64,000 nt of DNA from positions 500,873,001 through 500,937,000 of the forward strand of contig CM057453.1 of the NCBI GenBank assembly GCA_016271365.2, given 5' to 3'. The notes under the pieces are model-generated. The model had not been told where the DNA came from. It saw only the letters and a list, made by a program, of their open reading frames with translations, and made no database searches. The stretch is from Neoceratodus forsteri. Its lineage: Eukaryota > Chordata > Ceratodontiformes > Ceratodontidae. How positions within the stretch are numbered: position 1 is the stretch's first letter; every line of letters begins with the position of its first letter. The translations under genes were made by a program, and so were the position numbers. Below are positions 54,906 to 64,000 of the stretch, piece after piece.

Positions 54906-56438
54906 TAATGCTTGACACCGATGATAAACATGGGCTGGCAAGGGGGACAAGAAAAAGGGGCGGAGGGCATGGAGAGCGGCGGCCGAGTAACGAACAGCAG
55001 GTGGAACTGGCCAGCACATCAGGCTGCTCAACAAGATAAAACCACAAATAAAATGAATAAACAACACCGCCACCCACCACTAAAAAGAATAAAATAAACC
55101 AATAATCTAATACAACAATTAATAAACTAAATTAAACTATTTTATATCCACAGGCCCTCTCACGGCCAGGGGACAAAATAATAACACCAAACTAACACTA
55201 ATAACAATAATAATAAATAAATAAAAATACAAAGATACAAAGAGGGAATAATTTAAAGACCACCCTCCAGGACACTCTCAATGAACCAAGGAGAGTGGGC
55301 TATAAGCTGAAACAAGCACTCTCACTGCTAAATTATCCCTCGAAACAAATAAAATTCGAAATACAATAAACCATATACATCAACCACCTAGGCAGATAAA
55401 TAAAACAATTTCTTAAAATGATAATAATATAAGCAGTTAATGTTTCTACAGTCACTTATCTTGCAGGCACTCTCTAGGTCACTTAATTGGCACACTGAAG
55501 AATTCGATGATACTGGCCCCAAATCCTTAATATATCCAGTGAGCCAGAATTTCCAAACAGGATTCAGGGGACAGGAACTCCCAAATTTCCAAAGGAAGTC
55601 ACACATCAAGCCACAGGTTCCACCGAATCAGTTTAACAGCAGCTACCAGGCTACAATGGTGACCCAACACCACGACTCCAGGCCAGGTCAGCCCTCTGAC
55701 TGACTCCGCCGGGAGTCTAGGGGAATAGGATCAAAGGCCAGCCCTCCAACAGGCCCCGACCCCAGCCCCTGTGTAGGTCACCAGAGCCAGAGCCAAAAAT
55801 AAAACAAGTCCCTAACTCCAAGCAAACAGGACACTAAGTCCACAGTAGTCTCTGCTGACTTGACAGTACCACTCCAAACGGACCGAACACAAATCCCAAT
55901 TAGTCGCCACAGCCTTGAAAATACCAAAAGTGCCCAGTAATCCTTGATAAACTCAGTCACAGTGGATCCTGTCTCCTCCAGGTCCCATAAAGATAAACTC
56001 CTCCTCAAAGAATGATCAAGAGAGTCGCTAAACAAGCAAACACCACGCAAAAGTTGGAAACAAAAGCTGAAACGCGGCCACCAAGCCGCCGAAATCCCGG
56101 AAGACAGTCCAGTGCCCAGAACAAACTAGGATCCCACACAACGACCGTGGATCCCAAACTGGACCATCCAGAAAGTCACCGCTAACACTAGAATCACCGG
56201 TGTAAAACCGAACGATAAGTCAAGTAGCTTCTCCGCGGCCCAGGTTTGAATTCAAAAAATATGCTACAAAAGAAAAAAGACTTAAAAAACTTAAAAACTT
56301 TAAAATAAAACAAAAAAAAACCATAAAACGCAAGCACACTATGCAGCAGTCCGACGGCTAGCCCAGCGTGGCCGCCATCTTGATTCTGAAGCAGGCTGAT
56401 CCATTGGTGCACAAACAGATAGAGTGGCCCTGATTCTG
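54906..56438 (-). other. 5' region of the L2 LINE
   Basis: Sequence upstream of the endonuclease: AT-rich at 55080-55400 and mixed composition to 56438. No convincing ORF1 is seen. Function as a promoter is expected for the family but not visible here. Confidence 0.45.
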
Positions 56439-56443
56439 AAAAA

Positions 56444-56540
56444 AGGTGAAGATATTCTGGAAGCTTAACAGTTATGGTGAGTACGTAATTTTTACATCTT
56501 GCAAGAATTAATCTTCACCATTTATTATCACATCTGGGTC
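56444..56540. repeat. Internal complementary region of DIRS copy E
   Basis: ggtgaagatattctggaag and tatggtgagtacgtaatttt are the complement of the left terminus (44514-44560). acatcttgcaagaattaatc and ttcaccatttattatcaca are the complement of the right terminus (about 63405-63445). Confidence 0.75.
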
Positions 56541-56559
56541 AGTGTACCAAGCTTATCAC

Positions 56560-58440
56560 TTAAGTAGTGGGGTGCTGGCTTACCCTGAGGAAAATGGTTG
56601 TTTCTTTAGCCTCCTGTGGGGCAGGACCACAGAGAGGCAGGGACCCCTCACAGGTCCGGCAAGGCTCAAGACTGTTCAGGGGCAGACACAGGTTCCCATG
56701 GACTGAGTGCAGGAATTTGCCCCGCCGAAATGCAGACCATTGTTACCTCCAGCCTGGAAGCTACCTTACTGGCATCATAAGATCCCTTGATTGGTGCCTC
56801 ATCAGTTCCAGACCCTGGGTGGAAAGGCGAGTGGCCTGTATGGTTGCCTCGCAGGCTGGCAAGGACACTAGGAGCTGACCCTGCATCATCCACAGATACC
56901 TGCCACAGGTCGCCTGATGTGCATCAAATTCCACAGATTCTGAGTCGGGGGGGGGGGCAGTCATGCACCAGGTGCCTATGCCCAGAGGGGGTATCCAGGA
57001 GCTGGATCCCAGAGGAGGGATGTGGCATAGCTCTTAGATCCCCATGGGTACGCAATACCTGTGCTGGACATCCATCGGGGCTGGAAGAGGGGCATAGGGA
57101 TGGAGCCAGATATCCCTGGATGCCTCCGTAAAGGTCAGAGGCCAAAAAGGGATGACTGCAGGGTCACAACTGTATTCCCAAAGGAATGACAGCACCAGGT
57201 GAGCAGGGTTGCAGCTTCCAAAGTGGGAAATGCCCAGCTCCCTCATCCTCTCCACCAGGAACTGCTGGTATAAGGTGTACCCAGCATCAGAGAAAAGATG
57301 TAAGGAGGTATCCCCTTCCTCAGAAGAGGAAGTGGGAGATGAGGATGAGCTGTAGACAGGGGGTGGGAATGCTGAGGTTTCAGGCCAGAAAATGGCTTGA
57401 TCTAACAACTTGAGGTATTGAGGGAATGCACTTGCGACAACTTGAACTGTTTCCAGGTCAAAGGCCACGCAGGATCCAGAATGCCTGGGAGAGAAGGAGG
57501 AGAAGGCAGAGGTGGGGAAGGGGGAGTGGGGTTTCATGGATGACCAGGCCAGTTTCTCTGCCAGGCTACAAGAGCACACAGGTGACCTCACCTTGGGGGA
57601 GGGCCTGGCAAACATGTCCACCAAAGAGCGCTCAACAGGTGAGGACCAGTCAAGGTAGTGCATTTGGGGGGAACCCACCCAGTGGGGAGAGCGGAGCCAT
57701 GGAGGTCCAATGGGGTGTCCCCAATCCCCACCAAAGACAGGGCCCAACAGAGCCAGTGAGACCAGGGACCCCAGAGTCAGCACTGTGACTCCTGCCTGAG
57801 CTGCCACTTATCCTGGGCAAGGAGTAAGACGCTGATCGAGACTGCCCCACACTCACCTGACCAGGCAGAGCCCTGCACCTTGGCTAAGCCTCAGGATCAG
57901 TCCTGTGTCTATCTCCAGGGAAGCAGGAGAACCAGCGCCACAAACGGCATTGGAACTCATTGCGGCACCGTCGCCAGCACCATCCACCATCCCAGCGCCA
58001 TTGCTGGCACAACATCCTCCCAGGCACTGCAAGTGGCATTAGTACTGCCCTGGTGCTGCAGATGGCACCAGGAACGACCATGGAGTGGCACTACGAGCAG
58101 TGCCAGGCCTACAGGAACCCTTGGTTATGACGCCAACCCAAACGAAGGCCCAGAATCAGGTCAGAAAGAACGCCTTCACTGCTAGACTCCTGCAAGGAAA
58201 TGAGGGCCCTTGGTCCCCAACCCCAAGGTCTTCAGACTGCTCAGGGGAAGAGATCCAGAACACCCCCCCCACAGGATGCCTAATAGACACAAGCTCCAGT
58301 GTTCTTCCCTCTGCCAGCGCCACAAGCAGTGTTGGGCGGGACCAAGACATTGCCTCCTTCCCCAGCAACGGCTTTAGTGCCAGGAGCCAAGGCGTCGCCA
58401 GACCGCAATGCCAAGGAGCCCACCAGTGCAGGCCCAGTGT
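56560..58440 (-). pseudogene. DIRS gag-like region (copy E)
   Basis: The best frame is 57807-57034, 257 codons without a stop. It ends with LVLSFLWEYSCDPAVIPFWP and then LTFTEASRDIWLHPYAPLPA, which fits the P-x-I-x-x-W-x-x-P segment of DIRS gag. Before that lies a Ser/Pro-rich acidic stretch (YSSSSSPTSSSEEGD). After frame changes the sequence continues SVEFDAHQATCGRYLW and GSYDASKVASRLEVTMVCIS, comparable with the AYD...ASR segment of copy D. The gene runs straight into the ICR, so RT, RNase H and YR are absent. Assignment rests on position and weak motif similarity. Confidence 0.6.
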
Positions 58441-58500
58441 ATAGTTTTGACCTCACTGTGGCAAGCTATGCCATTGCCAGTCAGATGTACAGATATATAG

Positions 58501-59241
58501 TGTTATATTCTGCTAGATTTTGTGTATGTTTAAAATGCCATAAGGAATAATGGATAAAATGGTCACACGGAACAAGGGAATGTATTATTTTTTTCAGAGG
58601 TCTGCAATTCCCTGGGACCTAACAGAAACTGGTTTCCCAGGGAAGCTGGAAATTGCATTTCAAAAGAGTCTTTCTGGCTAACTAACACAGAGGTCCTAAA
58701 TATATCAGCTGTAATACAAATTGTCACTTGAAAAGTCAGGATGCTTCAGGAGACAGCACTGGGTAGCTATTAAAGAGGAAAAGGGTTATAAACCCAGGAG
58801 ATGTTAACAGCTAGCCCTGTCATAAAAAAAAAAAACTTTATACTTCAAAGGACAGTGCTAGATTCCAGGAACCTGTCATGGTTTAATTACATTGGTTAGC
58901 TGGCAGGATATTGGAATTGTAAGAGAATCTGACTAATAAAGGTAGGAGTCCCTTCATAAGAATTTTTGGGGAAAGCGCAAGAGTGACATCTACTGGCCTA
59001 AAAGTTAGGACCAGATCAAGACTTACAGACTGCCTTGGACCACAGGTATTTAAGACCCTCCACAGAGCATTTTGAGGACACTTTGCTTTTGGACATGGTC
59101 CTGACCACAAAAGAACAACTACCAGCAGACACACAAGAAGCAAGACTGCTACAGAAAGGAATAAAACCTTTGAAAAAACATGTATTTTTCTGGACTTCAG
59201 TTCACTACAAATTTAAAGTAGAACTTTAGATAACTGTTACA
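58501..59241 (+). mobile_element. Possible solo LTR
   Basis: Starts TGTTATATTC and ends ACTGTTACA. It contains a TATA-like ggtatttaagacc near 59046 and AATAAA near 59160, about 110 bp apart, as in U3-R-U5 order. No PBS follows and no clean 4-6-bp target duplication was found, so the call is tentative. Confidence 0.4.
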
Positions 59242-59286
59242 GTGTGTTTTTTGTACATATCCACTTTTATTTGTATTATTCTGTGA

Positions 59287-60616
59287 CCTATCTCAATTCT
59301 ACCTGTCCTCTCTAAAGTTTTTGAAAAGCTGATTTACGTGCAACTAAAGCAGTACATGGAAACCTTCTCACTCCTGAATCCAACCCAATCCGGCTTCCGC
59401 TCTAACTACAGTACCATTACTGCTCTGGCTAAAGTAACCGACAACTGGCTCTCCACTATGGACTCAAAGAAGATCATGGGTGCTGTCTTCCTAGATCTTA
59501 GCAAAGCATTCAATACCGTAGACCACTCCTTAACTGAAAGCAGCCTTGCCAATATACTGTAGGTGCCACTCCACCGACCATACTGTGGTTTAGTAGTTAC
59601 CTTTTGGGAAGGATGCAAAAAAATCAAAGCCGGTGGCACATTCTCCTCCCCGCTACCAATCACTAGTGGGGTCCCGCAAGGCTCCATCTTAGGTCCCATC
59701 CTTTTCTCTCTATACATTAATGACCTTGACTGTCACATATTCAAATCAAAACTCCACTTCCTCGCCGACGATACAGTTCTTTATACATCTGACACATCCC
59801 TATCTGAGGTTAGGGACGTCCTCCAAGCCGACTTTACCCAACTCGAGTCCAACCTCATTAACGCCAAACTTCTTCTAAATGCCAAGAAAACCAAAGCTAT
59901 GATCTTTTCCTCCAATACAGCGCCCTCCATAACTACCTCCCTGCTAAAGGATTTTATAGTTACCTCCCTAGGCGAGCCTCTGGAAGACACCCGAAATTTA
60001 AATACCTTGGATTCTGGATAGACAGTAAGCTCACCTTTTCGGAACACCTGGATGACCTTGCTAGAAGACTAAAAGTATGGTTAGGCTTCTTGTTCCGTAA
60101 CAGGTCACTTTTCCCACTCGAAATTAGAACTAGACTTGTACAGACCACATTCCTCCCGCTACTAGATTACAGTGATCTAATTTATACCTCGTCTTCAACT
60201 TCAAATCTAAATAAACTGGACATCCTTTATCACCATGCCCTACGCTTCATTACGAACTCCCCTTTACAGATGCATCACTGCGACCTGTATTCAGCCATAG
60301 GTTGGACGTCTCTCACTACCAGATGTATTCTCCACACTGGTACCTGGACCCTAAAGCTCCTACTTAACAAAGTTCCTAGCTATCTAACTTCCCTTATCCA
60401 GACCAGCCACATTACTTGCTCAGGAAGTTAGACTTTATCTCTCTGAATGTCCCAAAAACTCGCACCTCTTTTGGCAAGCGCGCCTTCTCCGTCACCCTCC
60501 CTGCCATCTGGAATCAGCTACAATCGACCCTGAAACTACCTAAATTAGGCTCTGTTAGCCTGTTTAAAAAGCTATCTAATGAAAAAATAAAAGATGTATG
60601 TAGCTTGTGCTGCTAG
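59287..60616 (+). pseudogene. Rex1-type reverse transcriptase, partial and frameshifted
   Basis: Opens with ISILPVLSKVFEKLIYVQL. TQSGFRSNYSTITALAKV and AVFLDLSKAFNTVDHSL follow. After a stop and shift come GVPQGSILGPILFSLYINDL and HFLADDTVLYTSDTS with intact ADD near 59765, then LLLNAKKTKAMIFSS. The C-terminal part reads FKYLGFWIDSKLTFSEHLDD, WLGFLFRNRSLFPLEIRTRL, LPLLDYSDLIYTSS and HHALRFITNSPLQMHHCDLY, which is characteristic of Rex1. Three or more frame changes make it inactive. Confidence 0.8.
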
Positions 60617-60855
60617 GACTTGTCAAGCCCACTGGTCCATAATAATAGCACCAGCATGTTATGTAAGAGTGTGATGACCTGTGTCAGGCGATATGGAGCA
60701 CTATTTGTACACAAGTATAGGATTAGCACTTAATTTCTGTAATGTGCAATTTCTGTATGTAGTATTAGTCTTGTTTGTATGCATGTATCAGGATCTCCTT
60801 GTGAATGAGCTTGCTCAATGGAGTTTTTTTTTTCCTGCAATAAACTTGAACACCA
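59287..60855 (+). mobile_element. Rex1-type LINE, 5'-truncated
   Basis: Begins inside RT and runs to a 3' end with ctgcaataaacttgaacacc near 60855. The protein order and wording match Rex1/Babar LINEs of fish and amphibians. It is inserted in the gag side of DIRS copy E. Confidence 0.75.
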
Positions 60856-60859
60856 CTGG

Positions 60860-61356
60860 GAGTGTCCACTACCCCAAAGGAGCTACGGACTGGAAGCAGT
60901 GCTCAGCCGGCCCCACCATGCAGGCTGACTGTCCACCCAACCCCTCCACCCAGGCTCTCCGTCTCAGTGGGGTGAGGACCAGAAGAAGCCTGGCCTCCCT
61001 CTGTACATACTGTACAGTACTGAGGAGGGGCTCAAAGGAAGAGCCCTGAAACTTTACCTTGGAATCCAGAGTGTGCAGCCTACCTCCAAAAGTGGGGGGC
61101 TGACTACCCCACTTCATCACACGGATCTCTAGGATGCAGAAGTCCATCAAGAAGCAAGTGTTGCAATGGTCCATAGCATGGTAAGCTTCAAGAAAAGTCT
61201 AGCAGTCACACTGATTCTGGATGGATACAGGTCTCCCACAGGGGCACCGATGCATGGAGGGAGCCATCCTTTTTCTTCTTATCCTTCTATCTTATGCCCC
61301 TTGAGTCGGACATGACTGAAATTGGGAATTATAAAAAAAAACAGTAAAAAAAAAAA
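60860..61356 (-). pseudogene. Probable 5' part of DIRS gag (copy E)
   Basis: In sense a 101-codon frame (61174-60869) begins MDHCNTCFLMDFCILEIR and contains KVKFQGSSFEPLLSTVQY. By position it lies between the right ITR and the gag segment at 58440-56560, and HCNTC could be the first Cys pair of the gag zinc module. The match is weak. Confidence 0.35.
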
Positions 61357-61949
61357 GGTGGCGGCCGTCGGGCGCAGCGGTTGGATTTCCGCTATGCGCG
61401 CCGGTGACCCGGGTTCGAGAAACGGACTCGGTTGTTGGAGAGCCGGCCGGGAGGTAGCCTGAGCGTCCCACGACTGCTTGCCTACGCCAGGAGGGGAGGG
61501 ATGCGGCTCGCTGTCTGGTACTTCTAGCCGGAGGCCGGGAGACCAGCAGCGAGCCTTGACACACATGGGGCATGGTGAACGTCGGCTCTGCCTAGACGTT
61601 AGTGGCACACCACGCCCCGGGAGAAAACGGGAAAATCCGGCCTCCTGGTCTGCCAGATGATAGCTGCCATGCTCCTGTCAGCCCGAGATGCCCGGCGCTC
61701 CAAACCCACCTCAGCAGCACTCAGGGCCTGATGCCTGGTGCGCTGGTTCCCCTCGGCGCCTTCCCCTCGGGAGGGACCCCACCAGCAGAAGGGATACACT
61801 GGGCCATCCCTGGGCCTGGCTGCGATCTGGGGTGGGAGGGGGGTCAGGGCGTGGGGGTCGCGGGGGTCGTGGGAGGCATGAGCAGCCGGAAGGAGTGGCA
61901 GACCAGGAGGCAAGAAGGAGAATAAAGAAATAACACACAAAAAAAAAAA
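61357..61949 (+). mobile_element. Long tRNA-headed SINE with AATAAA and poly-A tail (copy 2)
   Basis: The 5' head has an A-box-like cgggcgcagcggttgg and a B-box-like gggttcgagaaac. The body is GC-rich and the 3' end is gaataaagaaataacacac followed by 11 A (AATAAA at 61921-61926). Length is 593 bp against about 600 for the copy at 35330-35932. The two share gagctcagg/gactcgg, ctggcaggg/ccggccggg, agactgct and gagaccag-type blocks in order. An A-run plus g at both borders may be the target duplication. Confidence 0.7.
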
Positions 61950-62145
61950 GAGGCTTGGTGCTGTGAGACAGAGGAGGAAGAAATAGCACCAAAAGCTGTC
62001 AAAATAGGGACGACGCCAAGCAAAAAAGCAATGGTCAGAGGTTTGACACAGTTAGAAAAATTCAAAGCTGCAGCTCCCATGGTGTAAAACACAAGGTTCT
62101 TGGCTAGTGGTCCCTGGTAATCCAATAAAGCCACTTGACACCAAA

Positions 62146-62405
62146 TGTTATTTTAAATCAGTTGCAATTTATTAATACCAAATAAGCCCTAACAATTTTA
62201 CCCCTAACATGATCAAATCTAAACAGCTGATGGCTTTTTACCACCAGGGCTACAGGTACAGAAAAGTGGAGTGAACCGCTCCCTTTTCTGGGTGTTCTAG
62301 CATCTATAGCAGCTGTAGCTATTCCTCTAAAAACACACTGGCCATGACGTTTAGGTTCTGTATTTATACCCCAAAAATGCATGGTGGAAATTCCCAACTG
62401 TTACA
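62146..62405 (-). mobile_element. Gypsy-like LTR with adjacent primer-binding-site-like sequence
   Basis: In sense the 260-bp unit starts TGTAACAGTT and ends AAAATAACA. It has a TATA box GGGTATAAATACAG and an AATAAA near the 3' end. Directly after the terminal CA comes TTTGGTGTCAAGTGGC, which resembles the start of a tRNA-primed PBS region. The interior beyond is short and is cut by the SINE at 61949. No gag or pol motif remains. Confidence 0.55.
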
Positions 62406-63190
62406 GCAAATTTTAGCCTAGACATCACGTCATTTAATAACATTATGAGACAAGGTTTTAATAGTACAATGGCCATGAGATACCTTGGTCGTAAGATACA
62501 TTTGACACTTTGCCGAGACACGTGGTCATCTTTAGATGGAAAAAAACAAGTGATCAGTGGATTTTATATTTATCAAAAATAACTCGCTTTAGGATACAAA
62601 AAACATATGAGGGGACTTCACATTCACTTTAAATAACTTGTTGGCTAGACAGTGGCAAAAACAAGGACATAATTATTTCTTATCAACTCTCTGTTACACA
62701 TTTTTTTTAAACACAAGAAATTATAAAATGAGGAACTGTATCTAAGCTGCAGTGGTTTGAAGCAGCTGAACCTTATTTTGGCTATGACCTTTGGTTGAAG
62801 GAAGGTTTTGTACAAAAAATATCTCTGCTGAGCAAAGCAAAGCTAATTTTCTTTAAAACATTTATTTTTTTAAACACGGTTCACTTATTTTCTACAGTTA
62901 TTTAAAGGGCCCAACACCTTTTGAACCTGGGCATCTACACAGACATTAATTTGTACAGTGGTATCATTATTTGCATGGTTTCAGCAATTACTCTCCGAAC
63001 ACCTCTGCACTTACAAGGCACATTAATCTACATGTTGGTATCATGTAGTCATCTACTAGCCACCTTCACCTTTTATTAGCCCTTTGCAGCCTCTACACTA
63101 GCCATTTTATACCTTTCTATCTCCTCAACCTTTTGGTTAGCCAATTACATATTGTTGATAAAAGTTTGGTCACTGGTCACTAAACTTTGG
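62406..63190. other. Unclassified stretch inside the DIRS-E footprint
   Basis: AT-rich sequence between the LTR and the right ITR of copy E. No motif recognised. Confidence 0.4.
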
Positions 63191-63199
63191 CCACTGGCC

Positions 63200-63445
63200 A
63201 CTTTCAACAATGGTGTGCACTCAACAGTGGGAAAAACAGAACTGAGGTGTGCAGGGGGCTGGCATTGGTTACTGGCCAGTCCATGAGCACCACGTCATAT
63301 GTCTGCTACGTGGGCAGCGCCACCACCAACATTGGCCCCCTAGCTCTAAGCTGTGAAAGTCTTTGCTCCCATGGGGTCCTAGTGCCATCAGCATAGACCC
63401 AGATGTGGTTAAATGGTGTAGATTGAGCCAATCTTGGAAGGACAT
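63200..63445. repeat. Right inverted terminal repeat of DIRS copy E
   Basis: Complement of 44540-44775. The outer bases (agattgagccaatcttgga) are matched in the ICR at about 56495-56515. Confidence 0.75.
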
Positions 63446-63452
63446 CATCTTA

Positions 63453-63873
63453 TCAACTACAAACAGAGCAACGGGAAAGGTCGGTAGTAAAAATCACGGT
63501 GAAGAATAGGGAGATATCAACCGATGCACTGGAAATAAATGAAATCTTCCTGTGTAAGGGATCCCACTTCTTTCTCGTGTCCAGCTGCTGGTCATCCACC
63601 ATGTCCAGAATGCTGCATTTTCGCTTCATGATGGTGCTAAAATGTTCCCAATTAGCTCTGCTAACAGCTTCCTCTTTCTCATAATACTCAGCCGGGGAGC
63701 AATGCTGGCCCTCCTCTGCTGAGGTGTGTCCCTCCAATGTGATGCGGTGGGACGGAGTGGGAGATTTGTTTCTAAGTGATAAGTCCCTGGTGTGAGGTCT
63801 TAAAAAGTCACCAGAGGACCCCAGTGGTGGCAGAGGGATAATGGGATTTTCTTCTTCTATAGCTGGGAAGAAT
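63453..63873 (-). CDS. Unidentified open frame, possible host exon
   Basis: On the minus strand a 140-codon frame runs from a splice-acceptor-like ctattcttcccag at about 63874 to a stop at 63453, with no internal stop. It reads IEEENPIIPLPPLGSSGDF at the start. Later come SAEEGQHCSPAEYYEKEEAV and NWEHFSTIMKRKCSILDMVD, an acidic then mixed-charge composition unlike the retroelements around it. I do not recognise the family. The last 30 codons turn hydrophobic and end beside the DIRS-E terminus, so the true exon may end earlier, although I see no strong splice donor. It could also be part of an unrecognised transposon. Confidence 0.3.
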
Positions 63874-64000
63874 AGATAGCATACATAAGGAAATCAATCA
63901 CCTTGATGAGCTTAGCTATCATAGGTCATAGCAGTTCTGTATTCCCCTGGGTGAAGCAGGCCTCGACGTTCCTCCCTGCTGACTATCTTTGGAAGATAAA
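63874..64000. other. Window edge, no feature recognised
   Basis: If the neighbouring frame is an exon, this would be the end of its upstream intron on the minus strand. Confidence 0.3.

Larger units (their letters stand above)
51772..56438 (-). mobile_element. L2-type LINE, near full length, well-preserved RT
   Basis: In sense it has a long 5' region (56438-54900, with gccgccatcttgattctg near its start on the plus strand), a damaged endonuclease, an intact RT frame, and a 3' end reading ttgaaaggcgcttaattaa followed by a (TTA)n tail at 51776-51797. The GCGCTTAATTAAATAAA end with a trinucleotide tail is typical of L2-group LINEs. Its 5' end abuts the ICR of DIRS copy E. It is the same family as 16795-20120 but much less decayed. 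Confidence 0.85.
44514..63445 (-). mobile_element. DIRS-like element copy E, internally deleted and heavily interrupted
   Basis: ITRs at about 44540-44775 and 63200-63430 are inverted copies of each other, sharing tgccggtggcactagga-type sequence, agggggcc, catggactggccag and ccagccccctgcacac. The ICR at 56444-56540 joins both termini. On the minus strand gag (58440-56560) passes directly into the ICR, with no RT, RNase H or YR found between. The footprint of 19 kb is mostly later insertions: CR1, minisatellite, MITE, L2, possible LTR, Rex1, SINE and gypsy-like LTR. I read it as a deletion derivative, possibly non-autonomous, later broken up. Confidence 0.7.

Noticed and set aside
57034..57807. 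A 257-codon frame with a hydrophobic N-terminus, suggesting a secreted host protein
   Set aside because: Its C-terminal part matches the DIRS gag pattern in position and motifs, and it lies between DIRS ITR and ICR sequence, so gag is more likely.
58501..59241. A confident endogenous retroviral LTR
   Set aside because: The TATA and AATAAA order fits, but no target duplication, PBS or polypurine tract could be found. It is kept only as a low-confidence feature.

Overview
This window looks like repeat-dominated, non-coding DNA from a large vertebrate genome. I could not defend any complete cellular gene, rRNA or CRISPR. Almost every open reading frame belongs to a retrotransposon relic. The mixture is five DIRS-like tyrosine-recombinase retrotransposons, Tx1/L1-type LINEs, L2, CR1 and Rex1-type LINEs, TTAA-target MITEs with TTAAAGG ends, a non-autonomous hAT, and several tRNA-headed SINEs. 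That points to an amphibian or a lobe-finned fish. No single-copy gene is available to fix the species, so this is inference.

Layout. 1-1590 holds repeat fragments and an inverted pair of tRNA-like SINE heads. 1593-7942 is DIRS copy A on the minus strand, with inverted terminal repeats (ITRs), an internal complementary region (ICR), gag, RT, RNase H and YR, plus a 639-bp MITE inside YR. 8300-16790 is a minus-strand L1-like element with a hAT in its 3' UTR. 16795-20120 is a degenerate plus-strand L2. It runs into a 1-kb degenerate hexanucleotide array (20117-21141) that reads Asn-X-Asn-X. 21142-24490 holds unclassified repeats, a tRNA-SINE and the 5' half of another L1.

24491-31373 holds DIRS copies B and C, with C apparently inserted in B. 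31436-36236 is an old CR1-like LINE split by a younger CR1 (32041-34951) and by a ~600-bp tRNA-headed SINE with a perfect 13-bp target duplication. 36237-39815 is DIRS copy D, followed by a decayed L1 ORF2 (39830-41910) that carries a 73-bp MITE. 42230-44445 holds palindromic and tandem repeats and a foldback element.

44514-63445 is the footprint of DIRS copy E. It keeps both ITRs, an ICR and gag, but I see no RT, RNase H or YR. It has been opened up by a CR1, a 76-bp minisatellite, a MITE, an L2 with a 632-codon uninterrupted RT frame, a possible LTR, a Rex1 fragment, a second ~590-bp SINE and a gypsy-like LTR. A 140-codon open frame preceded by a splice-acceptor-like sequence (63453-63873, minus) is the only candidate for host coding sequence.

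The elements do not work together as a pathway. They form a stratigraphy: the older DIRS, CR1-like and L1 copies serve as targets for younger LINEs, SINEs and MITEs. Several insertions can be checked because removing them restores the host element's reading frame. All five DIRS copies lie on the minus strand. Coordinates of element ends are estimates by eye, usually good to about 10-50 bp except where a target duplication or ICR fixes them.
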